Below the pieces are notes generated by a model that was given only the letters and a program-made list of their open reading frames with translations, was not told the DNA's origin and ran no database searches. From Prochlorococcus marinus str. MIT 1214 (GTDB lineage Bacteria > Cyanobacteriota > Cyanobacteriia > PCC-6307 > Cyanobiaceae): a DNA stretch of 64,000 nt. The stretch lies in the NCBI RefSeq assembly GCF_027359355.1, contig NZ_CP114777.1, positions 186,001 to 250,000 of the forward strand, given 5' to 3'. Positions 9,956-18,703 of the stretch are shown one piece after another (the first letter of the stretch is position 1; the number at the start of each line of letters is the position of its first letter). The position numbers and the translations under genes are program-made.

Positions 9956-11023
9956 ATGAGTGATAGTCGTCTACCAGTTACTGTGGTTACTGGTTTTTTG
10001 GGCTCTGGCAAAACAACACTCTTGAGACATCTTTTAAGTGAAGCTCATCAACGTCTAGCTGTAGTAGTTAATGAATTTGGAACAGTAGGCTTAGATGGAG
10101 ACCTTCTTAAAACCTGTGGCTTTTGCTCTGATGATGAAGTAGATGAAAGAATAGTTGAATTGAATAATGGCTGTTTATGTTGCACTGTTCAAGAGGACTT
10201 CTTACCTGCAATGGAAGCTTTGCTCCTTAGATCAAATCAGCTTGATGGAATCATTATTGAAACCAGTGGTCTTGCTTTGCCAAAGCCTTTACTGCAAGCT
10301 CTTAATTGGCCTGCAATAAGAAGTAAGGTTTTCATTAATGGTGTCGTAACTTTGGTTGATGGATATGCTCTTTCAAACGGAAGTCCAGTGGGTGATTTAA
10401 AAAGTATTAATGAACAAATAACAAATGATAATAGTATTGATCATTTAACTCCAATAAATGATCTTTTTAGAGATCAATTGATTTCTGCTGATCTCGTTTT
10501 GATTAGTAGGTCTGATTTGCTTTCTGCAAAAAGCTTTTCATTGGTTAGGGATGAGGTAAAGAAGCAAGGGAATTCCATTACTAATATTCTGCCAATATCT
10601 AATGGAAAAATTGAACCTTCAGTAATTCTCGGCCTTTGCAAAGAACAAAACAATATTTCTCGATCAGATCAAAATGACCATGACCATGACCATGACCATG
10701 ACCATGACCATGACCATGACCATGACCATGACCATGTTGATGTAATAAGTGAGCATTTAAGATTTGAATTCCCAATTAATCAAAATTTATTGAAAGAAAT
10801 ACTTTTAAAACTTGTTCCGGATTATCAAATTCTTCGAATAAAAGGGAGATGCTGGATAGAGGGTAAGGCTTTGCCCCTTCAGATCCAAATGGTTGGATCT
10901 AGATTTAATTCATGGTTTGAGAGCGCGAATGATGATTCTTGGAAACCTTCTAAGGCTGGGATTGATTTAGTCTCTTTGAGTCTGAAAGGCGGAGTTAAAA
11001 AAGCTTTTGAATCTTCTTTTTAA
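9956..11023 (+). CDS. CobW/COG0523-family metallochaperone GTPase with a poly(Asp-His) tract
   Basis: The G3E GTPase P-loop GFLGSGKTTLLRHLL is at residues 13-27, and the metal-binding CxCC motif in NNGCLCCTVQED is near 69-80. VTLVDGYAL and ISRSDLL supply further nucleotide-binding parts. Near residues 241-260 there is a perfect run of ten Asp-His pairs, expected to bind Zn or another divalent metal. A CobW C-terminal domain follows (LLKLVPDYQILRIKGRCWIEG). COG0523 members deliver Zn, Co or other metals to client enzymes. Which metal cannot be told from sequence, but the histidine run favours Zn, Ni or Co. Confidence 0.9.
   Translation: MSDSRLPVTVVTGFLGSGKTTLLRHLLSEAHQRLAVVVNEFGTVGLDGDLLKTCGFCSDDEVDERIVELNNGCLCCTVQEDFLPAMEALLLRSNQLDGIIIETSGLALPKPLLQALNWPAIRSKVFINGVVTLVDGYALSNGSPVGDLKSINEQITNDNSIDHLTPINDLFRDQLISADLVLISRSDLLSAKSFSLVRDEVKKQGNSITNILPISNGKIEPSVILGLCKEQNNISRSDQNDHDHDHDHDHDHDHDHDHDHVDVISEHLRFEFPINQNLLKEILLKLVPDYQILRIKGRCWIEGKALPLQIQMVGSRFNSWFESANDDSWKPSKAGIDLVSLSLKGGVKKAFESSF
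10676..10735 (+). repeat. (GACCAT)10 coding microsatellite in the CobW gene
   Basis: Ten exact copies of the hexamer GACCAT run from 10676 to 10735 and encode ten Asp-His pairs. Because the unit is six bases, slippage would change the number of His residues without breaking the frame. Confidence 0.97.
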
Positions 11024-11154
11024 TTAATCGGTTCAAATTATTATATTTATATTAAAAATAGGTTGTATTTTTATTTTTATCCGCGATTCTTTGTGAGTTA
11101 GGAGATAATTCTCTTAAACCAATTTTTTAATAGTTTCTAACCGGACTTTTTGTT

Positions 11155-11325
11155 GTGAGTCAAGCAGTTTCCACTACCGAGAAAAATGAAGTTCAGATTG
11201 TTGCCAATGCTTTGAATCTGAAGACCTGTAATAAATGTGGCGGTAATGGTTATATGAAATCTAGCCCAAATTGTTATCACACTTGTCTGACATGCCTAGG
11301 TAAAGGATTAATAAGTGAACAATGA
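11155..11325 (+). CDS. Small DnaJ-type zinc-finger protein
   Basis: A 56-aa protein starting at GTG 11155. It contains two CxxCxGxG-type units, CNKCGGNG at about residues 25-32 and CLTCLGKG near 45-52, which together form one four-cysteine zinc site as in the DnaJ/BSD2 zinc finger. There is no J-domain. It lies in the 409-base gap between the CobW gene and purS, on the same strand. Stand-alone DnaJ-type zinc fingers in cyanobacteria and plastids assist protein folding or photosystem assembly; here that role is inference. Confidence 0.8.
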   Translation: MSQAVSTTEKNEVQIVANALNLKTCNKCGGNGYMKSSPNCYHTCLTCLGKGLISEQ

Positions 11326-11432
11326 GAAAGTATCAATTAGAAATTTATCAAATATTATCTACAATAACTTTGTAACCTTCTTTCTTGGTTTAACTAAGGG
11401 AAGGCAGTAGGAAATCCCATTGATTTTTAAAA

Positions 11433-11705
11433 GTGTCTTTATTTAAAGCAAGAGTTTTTGTTCATTTAAGACCTTCTGTTTTGGATCCGGCCGGAGAGGC
11501 TACTAGGTCAGCTACTAAGAGATTAGGAATAGAAGGAGTTACTCAACTAAGAATTGGTAAATCTATTGAACTTGAGATCGAAGCGGCAAATAAGGAGGAA
11601 GCTCGATCGAAGATTGAGTTAATGAGTGATCGATTGCTCGCAAACCCTGTTATTGAGGACTGGTCTTTGGAATTTAAGGACGAACAGAAAACTCTTACAA
11701 ACTAA
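11433..11705 (+). CDS. purS: Phosphoribosylformylglycinamidine synthase subunit PurS
   Basis: A 90-aa subunit of the three-part FGAM synthase (PurL-PurQ-PurS), which amidates FGAR in purine synthesis. Family marks are the N-terminal strand ARVFVHLRPSVLDPAGEAT and then the helix SATKRLGIEGVTQLRIGKSIEL, ending in LLANPVIEDWSLE. The start is GTG at 11433. The purQ ATG lies 4 bases after its stop, so the pair is an operon; purL is not in the window. Confidence 0.95.
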   Translation: MSLFKARVFVHLRPSVLDPAGEATRSATKRLGIEGVTQLRIGKSIELEIEAANKEEARSKIELMSDRLLANPVIEDWSLEFKDEQKTLTN

Positions 11706-11709
11706 ATAA

Positions 11710-12363
11710 ATGAATATCGGAATTATTGTTTTTCCTGGATCGAACTGCGATAGGGACGTCAGGTGGGCTACTGAAGGATGCCTGGGAATTCCTACAAGTT
11801 TTCTATGGCATGAAACTACTGATTTAAGTGGTTATGACGCAATTGTCATTCCTGGGGGTTTTAGTTATGGAGATTATTTACGTTGTGGAGCGATAGCAAG
11901 ATTCGCACCTGTTTTAAATTCTTTAATCTCTTTTGTTGATAAAGGTGGAAAAGTTCTTGGTATTTGTAATGGGTTTCAAATACTTACTGAACTTGGTCTC
12001 TTGCATGGAGCTTTGACAAGAAATAAGAATCTACATTTTATTTGTGATAAAGCAAATTTATCTATTGAAAGTACAAAATCATCTTGGATGAAAAATTATA
12101 AAAAACATGATTCTATTTCACTACCTATTGCTCATGGAGAAGGGAGATATCAATGTAGTAATGACGTCTTGAAAAAATTGCAGGATGATGATTCGATTGC
12201 TCTAAGATACGCTCATAACCCAAATGGATCAATCAATGATATTGCTGGAATTACAAATAAAAAAGGAAATGTTTTGGGGATGATGCCACATCCTGAAAGA
12301 GCTTGTGATGATGCTTTAGGCAATATTGATGGCAAGTCAATTCTTAGTACACTTCTTTCTTGA
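11710..12363 (+). CDS. purQ: Phosphoribosylformylglycinamidine synthase, glutaminase subunit PurQ
   Basis: A class I glutamine amidotransferase that supplies ammonia to PurL. The nucleophile-elbow sequence [11 protein letters not shown] is near residues 82-92 (cysteine about 86), the oxyanion region [11 protein letters not shown] is near 48-58, and the His-Glu of the triad is in [11 protein letters not shown] near 193. Length 217 aa is normal. It follows purS after 4 bases and ends just before a strong two-way terminator. Confidence 0.97.
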   Translation: MNIGIIVFPGSNCDRDVRWATEGCLGIPTSFLWHETTDLSGYDAIVIPGGFSYGDYLRCGAIARFAPVLNSLISFVDKGGKVLGICNGFQILTELGLLHGALTRNKNLHFICDKANLSIESTKSSWMKNYKKHDSISLPIAHGEGRYQCSNDVLKKLQDDDSIALRYAHNPNGSINDIAGITNKKGNVLGMMPHPERACDDALGNIDGKSILSTLLS

Positions 12364-12383
12364 ATTTATAAATCAAGGCATTA

Positions 12384-12420
12384 AAAAAGCTGCTATCAAA
12401 ATGAGAGATAGCAGCTTTTT
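12384..12420. terminator. Bidirectional rho-independent terminator between purQ and the aldolase gene
   Basis: A 14-bp perfect stem (AAAAAGCTGCTATC at 12384-12397 with its complement at 12407-12420) encloses a 9-base loop. It has an A-run on one side and a T-run on the other, so it can end both the plus-strand purSQ message and the minus-strand aldolase message. Confidence 0.9.
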
Positions 12421-12435
12421 ATTAGCTTTTTTAGC

Positions 12436-13503
12436 TTAGTACTTATATCCAGCTACAAATAGTTGTTCATCAGAAGAAGGCTGAGAACCAGCAACATACA
12501 ATCCTTTTGATGCCTCAGAGTTTGCTTGAGCTCTAGCTATGAGTGCTTTTTGTCCATCAGCAGTGTTCGAGCCTTTCCATGCTTTTAGACATGAATGTTG
12601 TAAAGCACGACCATATGAGAATGAAACATTCCACTTAGCCTTTCTGTCGATCTTATTCATCAGATTTAAATAAACTGATGCAGCTTCCTCGCTCAAGCCA
12701 CCTGAAAGGAAAGTAATACCAGGGACACTTGCAGGTACACAGCGTTCCATTGTACGGATTGTCATTTCAGCTACTTGCTGAGGATCAGCTTTTGTTGAGC
12801 TGTCAGCACCTTGAACCGTCATTGATGGCTTTAGAAGAGTTCCCTCTAGAAGTACTCCGTTTAATTGGCAAGCTAAGTAAACTTCTTTGATTACTTCTTC
12901 TTGAACTGCTGCTGTCTTTTCGATTGAATGTGAACCATCCATTAAGATTTCTGGTTCAATAATTGGAACCAGACCAGATTCTTGAACTGATCTAGCGTAT
13001 CTTGCTAAACCCCAAGCATTTTCTCTAATAGAAAGTTTAGAAGGACAACCATCGTCTGTTATTTGAAGCACTGCTCTCCATTTAGCAAATCTTGCACCTT
13101 GCTCGTAATAATCAGCAGCTCTTTCAACAAGACCGTCTAAACCTGAACAAAAAGTTTCTACATCGTGTCCACCAGCTAATGGTCTTAGACCTTTATCAAC
13201 CTTGATTCCTGGAATTATTCCTAGCTTCTCAAGCTTTTTAACCATTGGCTCACCATCTGGATGGTTTTGGAAAAGAGTTTCTTCAAAAAGAATCGCTCCG
13301 CTTATGAAGTTTCCAAGACCTTCTGTGGTGAAAAGCATACCTCTATATGCTTTTCTGTTGTCCTCAGTGTTCTCAACACCTATTGAAGCAAGCCTTTTAC
13401 CTACTGTTTTAGTTGATTCGTCAACAGCAAGAATCCCTTTGCCTGGCTGGGCTATGGCACTTGCCGTTTTCTTTAGTTCTTCTGCGTAGTACGAGAGTGC
13501 CAT
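12436..13503 (-). CDS. Class I fructose-bisphosphate aldolase
   Basis: A Schiff-base (metal-independent) aldolase that cleaves or forms fructose-1,6-bisphosphate. The N-terminus has GKGILAVDESTKTVGKRL at about 22-39, GIIPGIKVDKGL near 95-106, and RFAKWRAVL near 138 with a conserved lysine. PIIEPEILMDG is near 181 and LLEGTLLKPSM, with the Schiff-base lysine, near 219-229. Length 355 aa matches the animal/plant-like class I family. The gene is alone on the minus strand and ends against the bidirectional terminator. Marine picocyanobacteria also carry a class II aldolase elsewhere (family knowledge, not seen here). Confidence 0.95.
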   Translation of the reverse strand: MALSYYAEELKKTASAIAQPGKGILAVDESTKTVGKRLASIGVENTEDNRKAYRGMLFTTEGLGNFISGAILFEETLFQNHPDGEPMVKKLEKLGIIPGIKVDKGLRPLAGGHDVETFCSGLDGLVERAADYYEQGARFAKWRAVLQITDDGCPSKLSIRENAWGLARYARSVQESGLVPIIEPEILMDGSHSIEKTAAVQEEVIKEVYLACQLNGVLLEGTLLKPSMTVQGADSSTKADPQQVAEMTIRTMERCVPASVPGITFLSGGLSEEAASVYLNLMNKIDRKAKWNVSFSYGRALQHSCLKAWKGSNTADGQKALIARAQANSEASKGLYVAGSQPSSDEQLFVAGYKY

Positions 13504-13603
13504 TTATGCAACAAAAATTTCCTTAAGATTATTCCATATCAAAGGCCCTTTTTGTGGCTTATTACACCTAAAAAAGAAAATTTATATTTTTCTGTGCATT
13601 TCT

Positions 13604-14704
13604 CTAATTGATTTCAAGCTTCATTCCAATCGAGTTTGATTCTTTAACCTTGTCACAAACAATTTGGCTTGCTAATCCCTCAGCTAAGCCTGGAATAACT
13701 GGTGTACCGTCTTTTATGCTTTGAACCCACCAGTTTTGTATTCTTGCTACTGGGGCAATTCGTCCATCTGTCCAAATTTTTGAAAAAGAAAGATCTGAAT
13801 CTGGTTGAATACTTTTAAGAACTTCTTCCTTAGTTGAGAACCACAGCCCAAATCCGTGCACATAATCTTTCTGATTATCACTGCTAAGAATAAGAGTTCC
13901 ATTGCGCCCATAAATTTCTAGACTAAAACCTCGGCTTTGTTTTGTTACGGCAGAGAGATTTACTTGAGCTGGAATCAAATTGTTATTAATGCTTTTAATT
14001 TGTAGTTGAGAAATGCTTACATCTTCACTTGTTACTTTTTTAGTGTTTTTTGATTGGGTACAAAATCTTTGTTTGATTGAAGTTGCATTTATTGCGCTTA
14101 ATGAATGAGTTGGACCAATGAGCCAATGAATCATGTCAAAAGCATGGGTGCCTAACGCGCCCAATACCCCTCCACCAGAATCTTCGTCTGAATACCAATT
14201 CCATGGTCTATCTGGATTAGCTCTGCTGCTCATTAGCCAATCTAATTTTACAAAATATGGTTCATCTAGTTTCTTCTCGTTAATTATTCGCTTTGCTTGC
14301 ATGAACTGAGGAACCGCTCGATATTCGTAATCGACAGCTATTTTTAAATTTCTTTTTAGAGCATTTCTTTGAAGCTCTTTTACTTCTTCAGAGTTTAAGC
14401 AAATTGGCTTTTCTAGTAAAAGATGTTTTCCTCCTTTAATTGCCTCTAGTGCAAGCTCGTATCTGGGTGCTGGCGGAGTAGCTATGATTATTCCATCTAC
14501 TTTGGAATCATTTACTAAATCCTCCCAGGTCTCGTAGGCACGAAGATTGTGCTTATTACAGGCTTCTTTAAGCCTTTCTGGCCGAGGATGCCACAATCCC
14601 ACAAGCTCAATATTCTTATTAGATAATGATGCAGGAATATGAACACTTTCACCGAAACCCAGTCCTGCAATTGCTATGCGAATCGGATGATCTGTATTGA
14701 TCAT
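13604..14704 (-). CDS. Gfo/Idh/MocA-family NAD(P)-dependent oxidoreductase
   Basis: A 366-aa protein with an N-terminal Rossmann fold (IRIAIAGLGFGESVHIP at 8-24) and the family's LLLEKPICLN motif near 95-104, in which the EKP lysine takes part in catalysis. The C-terminal domain has GGGVLGALGTHAFDMIHWLIG near 175-195, with the typical GxHxxD pattern. Substrates in this family are usually sugars or sugar derivatives; the specific one cannot be told. It sits upstream of the aldolase on the same strand with a 100-base gap. Confidence 0.85.
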   Translation of the reverse strand: MINTDHPIRIAIAGLGFGESVHIPASLSNKNIELVGLWHPRPERLKEACNKHNLRAYETWEDLVNDSKVDGIIIATPPAPRYELALEAIKGGKHLLLEKPICLNSEEVKELQRNALKRNLKIAVDYEYRAVPQFMQAKRIINEKKLDEPYFVKLDWLMSSRANPDRPWNWYSDEDSGGGVLGALGTHAFDMIHWLIGPTHSLSAINATSIKQRFCTQSKNTKKVTSEDVSISQLQIKSINNNLIPAQVNLSAVTKQSRGFSLEIYGRNGTLILSSDNQKDYVHGFGLWFSTKEEVLKSIQPDSDLSFSKIWTDGRIAPVARIQNWWVQSIKDGTPVIPGLAEGLASQIVCDKVKESNSIGMKLEIN

Positions 14705-14725
14705 TCTTTTAAATAATTGATGAGT

Positions 14726-15130
14726 TTAAACATTTTCGCAGCTATCTGAAATCACATCATCTAAAAGTTTATCCCCATTAGGGTCTTCCCATTTTGCGGA
14801 TAAATTCTGTTTACCATTAACTGAAATATCCTTGAATTTATTAGTCATACAATTGATTTTCATTATATAAATATTCTCCTCTATTTCCTTTGAAGTGCTA
14901 GGGGCGATTTTTATGTATTTTGTGGTTAGTTCTATTATTCCTTTTTCTTCAATATCAATACTATCTCTATCTAAATATTGAATTCCAGCAGGTGTTCGAC
15001 TAACTTCAACCCAATTAGTATTGGCTCCATATACTATATTTGTATTATTGAAAAAAATTAATAATATTAATACTAATATATTCAAGAGAAAATTAAATTT
15101 ATTTTTTATTTTTTGATTTATTTTAAGCAT
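14726..15130 (-). CDS. Exported protein, surface-adhesin E-like
   Basis: A 134-aa protein with a hydrophobic N-terminal signal ([16 protein letters not shown] near residues 12-27). The mature part begins [20 protein letters not shown], a pattern also seen in small periplasmic 'surface-adhesin E' type proteins, with two cysteines near 94 and 132 that could form a disulfide. It overlaps the end of accD by 8 bases, so it is probably translated from the accD message. The function is unknown and the family match is tentative. Confidence 0.6.
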   Translation of the reverse strand: MLKINQKIKNKFNFLLNILVLILLIFFNNTNIVYGANTNWVEVSRTPAGIQYLDRDSIDIEEKGIIELTTKYIKIAPSTSKEIEENIYIMKINCMTNKFKDISVNGKQNLSAKWEDPNGDKLLDDVISDSCENV

Positions 15131-16007
15131 TAGTTTGTAATTTTACTTCTTGTGTCTTATGTAATCGAAGTATCTTTGCCAAAGTTTCTTTAAGTTCTGT
15201 TCTTGGTACAATGGTATCTACGAAACCATGGTCTTGAAGATATTCTGCTGTTTGAAAATTATCAGGAAGTTTTTCTCTAAGTGTTTGTTCAATTACTCTT
15301 CTCCCTGCAAATCCAATAAGTGCTTTGGGTTCTGCAAGTATTAAATCTCCAAGCATGGCAAAACTAGCAGTAACTCCTCCAGTAGTGGGATGTGTAAGTA
15401 AAGGCATATAGAGCAACTGTGCATCTCTATGTCGTTCAAGGGCCCCTGAAATTTTTGCCATTTGCATCAGACTTAACATCCCTTCTTGCATTCGCGCACC
15501 ACCCGAAGCGCAAACAATCAGTAATGGCAGTTTTTCTTTAGTTGAATGTTCGATAAGCCTTGTGAGCTTCTCTCCCACAACAGATCCCATTGAGCCGCCC
15601 ATGAATCTGAAATCCATTACAGCTAATGCCATGGGAATAGAATTAACTTCGCATGTCCCTGTTAATACTCCATCTTTAAGACCAGTACTAGCTTGACTTT
15701 CTCTGAGCCTATCTGCGTAAGCTCGTCGATCTTTAAAACCCAGTGGGTCAACGGGAGTTAAATGATTATTGATTGATTTGAACGTATTTGGATCAGAAAT
15801 TAGTCTTATTCTCTCTTCGCTATCTATTCGATTGTGATGCCCACAATTACTGCAAACACTGCAATTATCTATTAAATCTTTTCTATAAACTACCTGTCCA
15901 CATTCTGGACATTTTTCCCATAGTCCATCACTTTCTTCAGATTCCTGAGTGACTTTGCCAACAAATTGGCCTTTTCTTCTATCAGCAAACCAGTCGAATA
16001 ATGACAC
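15123..16007 (-). CDS. accD: Acetyl-CoA carboxylase, carboxyltransferase beta subunit
   Basis: Transfers the carboxyl group from biotin to acetyl-CoA, making malonyl-CoA for fatty acids, together with AccA. The N-terminal zinc ribbon has [13 protein letters not shown] and [12 protein letters not shown] (four cysteines, residues 34-59). The crotonase-like domain has [20 protein letters not shown] near 131 and [20 protein letters not shown] near 165. Length 294 aa is normal. The two genes below it on the minus strand, the adhesin E-like protein and the oxidoreductase, follow closely. Confidence 0.97.
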   Translation of the reverse strand: MSLFDWFADRRKGQFVGKVTQESEESDGLWEKCPECGQVVYRKDLIDNCSVCSNCGHHNRIDSEERIRLISDPNTFKSINNHLTPVDPLGFKDRRAYADRLRESQASTGLKDGVLTGTCEVNSIPMALAVMDFRFMGGSMGSVVGEKLTRLIEHSTKEKLPLLIVCASGGARMQEGMLSLMQMAKISGALERHRDAQLLYMPLLTHPTTGGVTASFAMLGDLILAEPKALIGFAGRRVIEQTLREKLPDNFQTAEYLQDHGFVDTIVPRTELKETLAKILRLHKTQEVKLQTNA

Positions 16008-16067
16008 AGCTATGTTGTGATTGAATTTAATTTAATACCTTGAGTCCCTTTAAAAGGATTCGAAAGT

Positions 16068-16547
16068 TTAAATCTTATCTATAATCCAAGAACAAAATAT
16101 TCCAATTGATAGGAATGGTGCAAATGGATACTGATGAAATGCTCTTAATTTTTTAGTGACTTTTCCATGCAAACTGTATATAGCTGATAGTAAAAATGAA
16201 ATGCATAATGATAAGAAACTGAATTCTATACCAAGCCATATTGTACTGAAAGAAGTGAGTTTTATATCACCTATTCCTAATGAATTCACTCCGAAAATCT
16301 TATAACCTATTTTACTTATTGAATACATTGTTATAAAGATAACAACCATTGAAAAAAAATTATTTATTATTAAATCTGTAATATCTATTGTTTCTTTGGA
16401 TAAACCTGTGCAAAACAAATAAAGAAGACCTGAAATTGCAAATGATATCAATTTGTTTTCACTTATTAGCATTGTATTTATATCTTCTATCGAGATGTAA
16501 TACAAGATATAAAAAAGTATTAAAGTAAAGAATATATTAATCGCCAT
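16068..16547 (-). CDS. Short A24-family prepilin peptidase-like membrane protein
   Basis: A 159-aa protein with about five membrane segments. Both aspartates of type IV prepilin peptidases are visible: the first in YISIEDINTMLIS near residue 22, the second in the GxGD motif of NSLGIGDIKLTSF near 94-106. It lacks the N-terminal zinc and methylase domain of full-length PilD, like the CpaA/TadV group. It could process type IV pilin-like or pseudopilin precursors, but no pilus genes are nearby. AT content is high even for this genome. Confidence 0.75.
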   Translation of the reverse strand: MAINIFFTLILFYILYYISIEDINTMLISENKLISFAISGLLYLFCTGLSKETIDITDLIINNFFSMVVIFITMYSISKIGYKIFGVNSLGIGDIKLTSFSTIWLGIEFSFLSLCISFLLSAIYSLHGKVTKKLRAFHQYPFAPFLSIGIFCSWIIDKI

Positions 16548-16607
16548 TATTTATTAACTTTATCTGATAAAACTATATAAGCAGCTTGGATTTATTGATT
16601 AATTTAA

Positions 16608-17510
16608 TTAGCCTGCTGCTTTCTTCTCCTCTATCATTTTATGAATAATTGGTGTAAGAATAAGTTCCATAGCAAAGCCCATTTTGCCTCCATTAACAAC
16701 AATACTTGTTGGACTAGACATGAAGGAATCATGAATCATTCCTAATAAATACTGGAAGTCAATACCCCATTTTTCCCTTGAACCTTTTCTAAAATGAATA
16801 ATTACAAAACTTTCGTCTGGTGTTGGAATATTTCGACAAATAAATGGGTTTGATGTATCAATTGTCGGTACTCTCTGGAAATTAATATCTGTTCTGCTGA
16901 ATTGGGGACATATATGATTGATATAATCAGGCATTCTTCTCAGAATTGTATCGACGATTGTTTCTGCTGAATATCCTCTTTCTGCATTATCTCTATGTAT
17001 TTTTTGTATCCATTCGAGATTGGTAATTGGTACTACACCAACAAGTAAATCTGCGAATGAAGCTACATCATAATTTTCCCCTACTACTCCACCGTGTAGA
17101 CCTTCATAAAACAAAAGGTCCGTTCCTGTTGGAATATCTTCCCAAGGAGTGAATTGACCTGGATCTAGTTTCGTTCCTAAGCGAGTGTTGTGTTCCTCAG
17201 CTTCTTCTGGGCTATGTAAATAATATCTTTTCTGACCTCCGCCAGTTTTTCCATATTGACTAAATAGGTCTTCTAATTTGTCGAATAAATTTGCCTCTGG
17301 TCCAAAATGAGAAAAATTTTCACCTCTTGAAAGGGCTTCAGACATTGCCTTCTTCATAGGCATTCTCTCAAAACGGTGATAGCTATCTCCTTCAACAACT
17401 GCAGGAACTATATTTTCTCGAGCAAATATATGCTCAAAAGCTCTTTTAACTGTGCTTGTTCCTGCTCCGGATGAACCAGTTACAGCTACTACTGGGTGAA
17501 GCTTTGACAT
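16608..17510 (-). CDS. prk: Phosphoribulokinase, class I (proteobacterial) type
   Basis: Phosphorylates ribulose-5-phosphate to ribulose-1,5-bisphosphate, the CO2 acceptor of the Calvin cycle. The P-loop reads GSSGAGTSTVKRAFEHIF (residues 12-29), and VEGDSYHRFERM is near 39. LLFYEGLHGGVV is near 131, and ITNLEWIQKIHRD near 157-169. This is the 290-300-aa bacterial form like Rhodobacter PRK, not the plant/beta-cyanobacterial form of about 330 aa. The P-loop lacks the regulatory cysteine of plant PRK, so thioredoxin/CP12 control of that type is not expected. It lies upstream of the A24 peptidase. Confidence 0.95.
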   Translation of the reverse strand: MSKLHPVVAVTGSSGAGTSTVKRAFEHIFARENIVPAVVEGDSYHRFERMPMKKAMSEALSRGENFSHFGPEANLFDKLEDLFSQYGKTGGGQKRYYLHSPEEAEEHNTRLGTKLDPGQFTPWEDIPTGTDLLFYEGLHGGVVGENYDVASFADLLVGVVPITNLEWIQKIHRDNAERGYSAETIVDTILRRMPDYINHICPQFSRTDINFQRVPTIDTSNPFICRNIPTPDESFVIIHFRKGSREKWGIDFQYLLGMIHDSFMSSPTSIVVNGGKMGFAMELILTPIIHKMIEEKKAAG

Positions 17511-17597
17511 CGACGCTTATGTATTGACTTTTCATTTTTACAGGTCGACTGACCACAAAGGGAAACTATTCAAAGAGTTTTTTAATTTGTGAACTAT

Positions 17598-18677
17598 TTA
17601 TTTTAATTTTTTTGCCAATAGTTCTCCCATTTGATAGCAACCAACCTTTTTAGTTATCTGCTCGCTCATTAAGTCAGATGTTCTATAACCCTCAGTTAGG
17701 ATCTGGTTAATTGCATTTTCTAAAGAATTTGCTGCTTGTGTTTCATTAAAGGCAATTTTTAACATCATTGCAGCAGATAAAAGCATTGCGATTGGATTGG
17801 CTATATCTTTTCCAGCTATGTCAGGAGCTGAACCATGAACAGGTTCAAATACACCTGGACCATTAGTGGTTAACGAAGCAGAAGGAAGCATGCCAATTGA
17901 GCCTGTCAGCATGGCTGCAATGTCGCTAAGAATGTCTCCAAATAAATTACCTGTAAGAATCACATCAAACTGGCTTGGATCTCTAACAAGTTGCATTGCT
18001 GCGTTATCTACATATTGATGCGTAAGTTCTATATCTTGGTAGTTGTTAGACACCAAGATTGTTTCCTCTCTCCATAGTTGACTTACATCTAAAACATTAG
18101 CTTTATCGACTGAGCAAACTTTTTGACGTCTTTGTTTGGCTAATTTAAAAGCAATTTCTGCGATTCGTTTAACTTCCTCGGAAGTGTATGTCATCGTATT
18201 AAATGCCCTTTCTCCCTTTTCTGTTTTTATCCTTCCTTTAGGTTCTCCAAAGTAAATACCGCTAGTAAGTTCTCTGACTACTACTAAATCAACTTCTTTA
18301 ACAAAGTCTTCTTTCAAGCTACTTGCTTTTGTTAAGGATGGAATTATTTTTACTGGTCTTATATTTGCGAAAAGATCCAAAGAAGATCTGAGATTAAGTA
18401 AACCTGTTTCAGGTCTTTTCTCCCTAGGTAATTCGTCATACTTTGGGTCTCCTATTGCTGCTAACAAAACAGCATCAGAGTTCTTACATTCTTGAAGAGT
18501 TCTATCTGGTAAGGGGATACCATCTGAATCTATAGCGGACCCGCCAAAAGGCATTTCTTTAAATTTGATTTCAAAGCCAAATTTTCTTGAGACGAGGTCA
18601 AGGATTTTATGCGTGACGTTTGTTATCTCTGGACCAATTCCATCTCCTGGCAATAACGTTATTTTGTAAGACTTCAT
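17598..18677 (-). CDS. leuB: 3-isopropylmalate dehydrogenase
   Basis: Oxidatively decarboxylates 3-isopropylmalate in leucine synthesis. Visible motifs are LLPGDGIGPEI at 8-18, LLNLRSSLDLFANIRPVK near 95-112 (substrate-binding arginines), VVRELTSGIYFG near 135, NLFGDILSDIAAMLTGSIGM near 246-265, and the NAD-binding EPVHGSAPDIAGKDIANP near 280-297. Length 359 aa is standard. It is followed on the same strand by prk (87-base gap) and preceded by lpxD (26-base gap). Confidence 0.97.
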   Translation of the reverse strand: MKSYKITLLPGDGIGPEITNVTHKILDLVSRKFGFEIKFKEMPFGGSAIDSDGIPLPDRTLQECKNSDAVLLAAIGDPKYDELPREKRPETGLLNLRSSLDLFANIRPVKIIPSLTKASSLKEDFVKEVDLVVVRELTSGIYFGEPKGRIKTEKGERAFNTMTYTSEEVKRIAEIAFKLAKQRRQKVCSVDKANVLDVSQLWREETILVSNNYQDIELTHQYVDNAAMQLVRDPSQFDVILTGNLFGDILSDIAAMLTGSIGMLPSASLTTNGPGVFEPVHGSAPDIAGKDIANPIAMLLSAAMMLKIAFNETQAANSLENAINQILTEGYRTSDLMSEQITKKVGCYQMGELLAKKLK

Positions 18678-18703
18678 TTGTTCTTATTAATTAAGGGAAA
18701 AAC

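Noticed and set aside
10676-10735. Hexamer repeat as a CRISPR or iteron-type origin
   Set aside because: Too short, in frame and encoding a known His-rich loop of CobW proteins.
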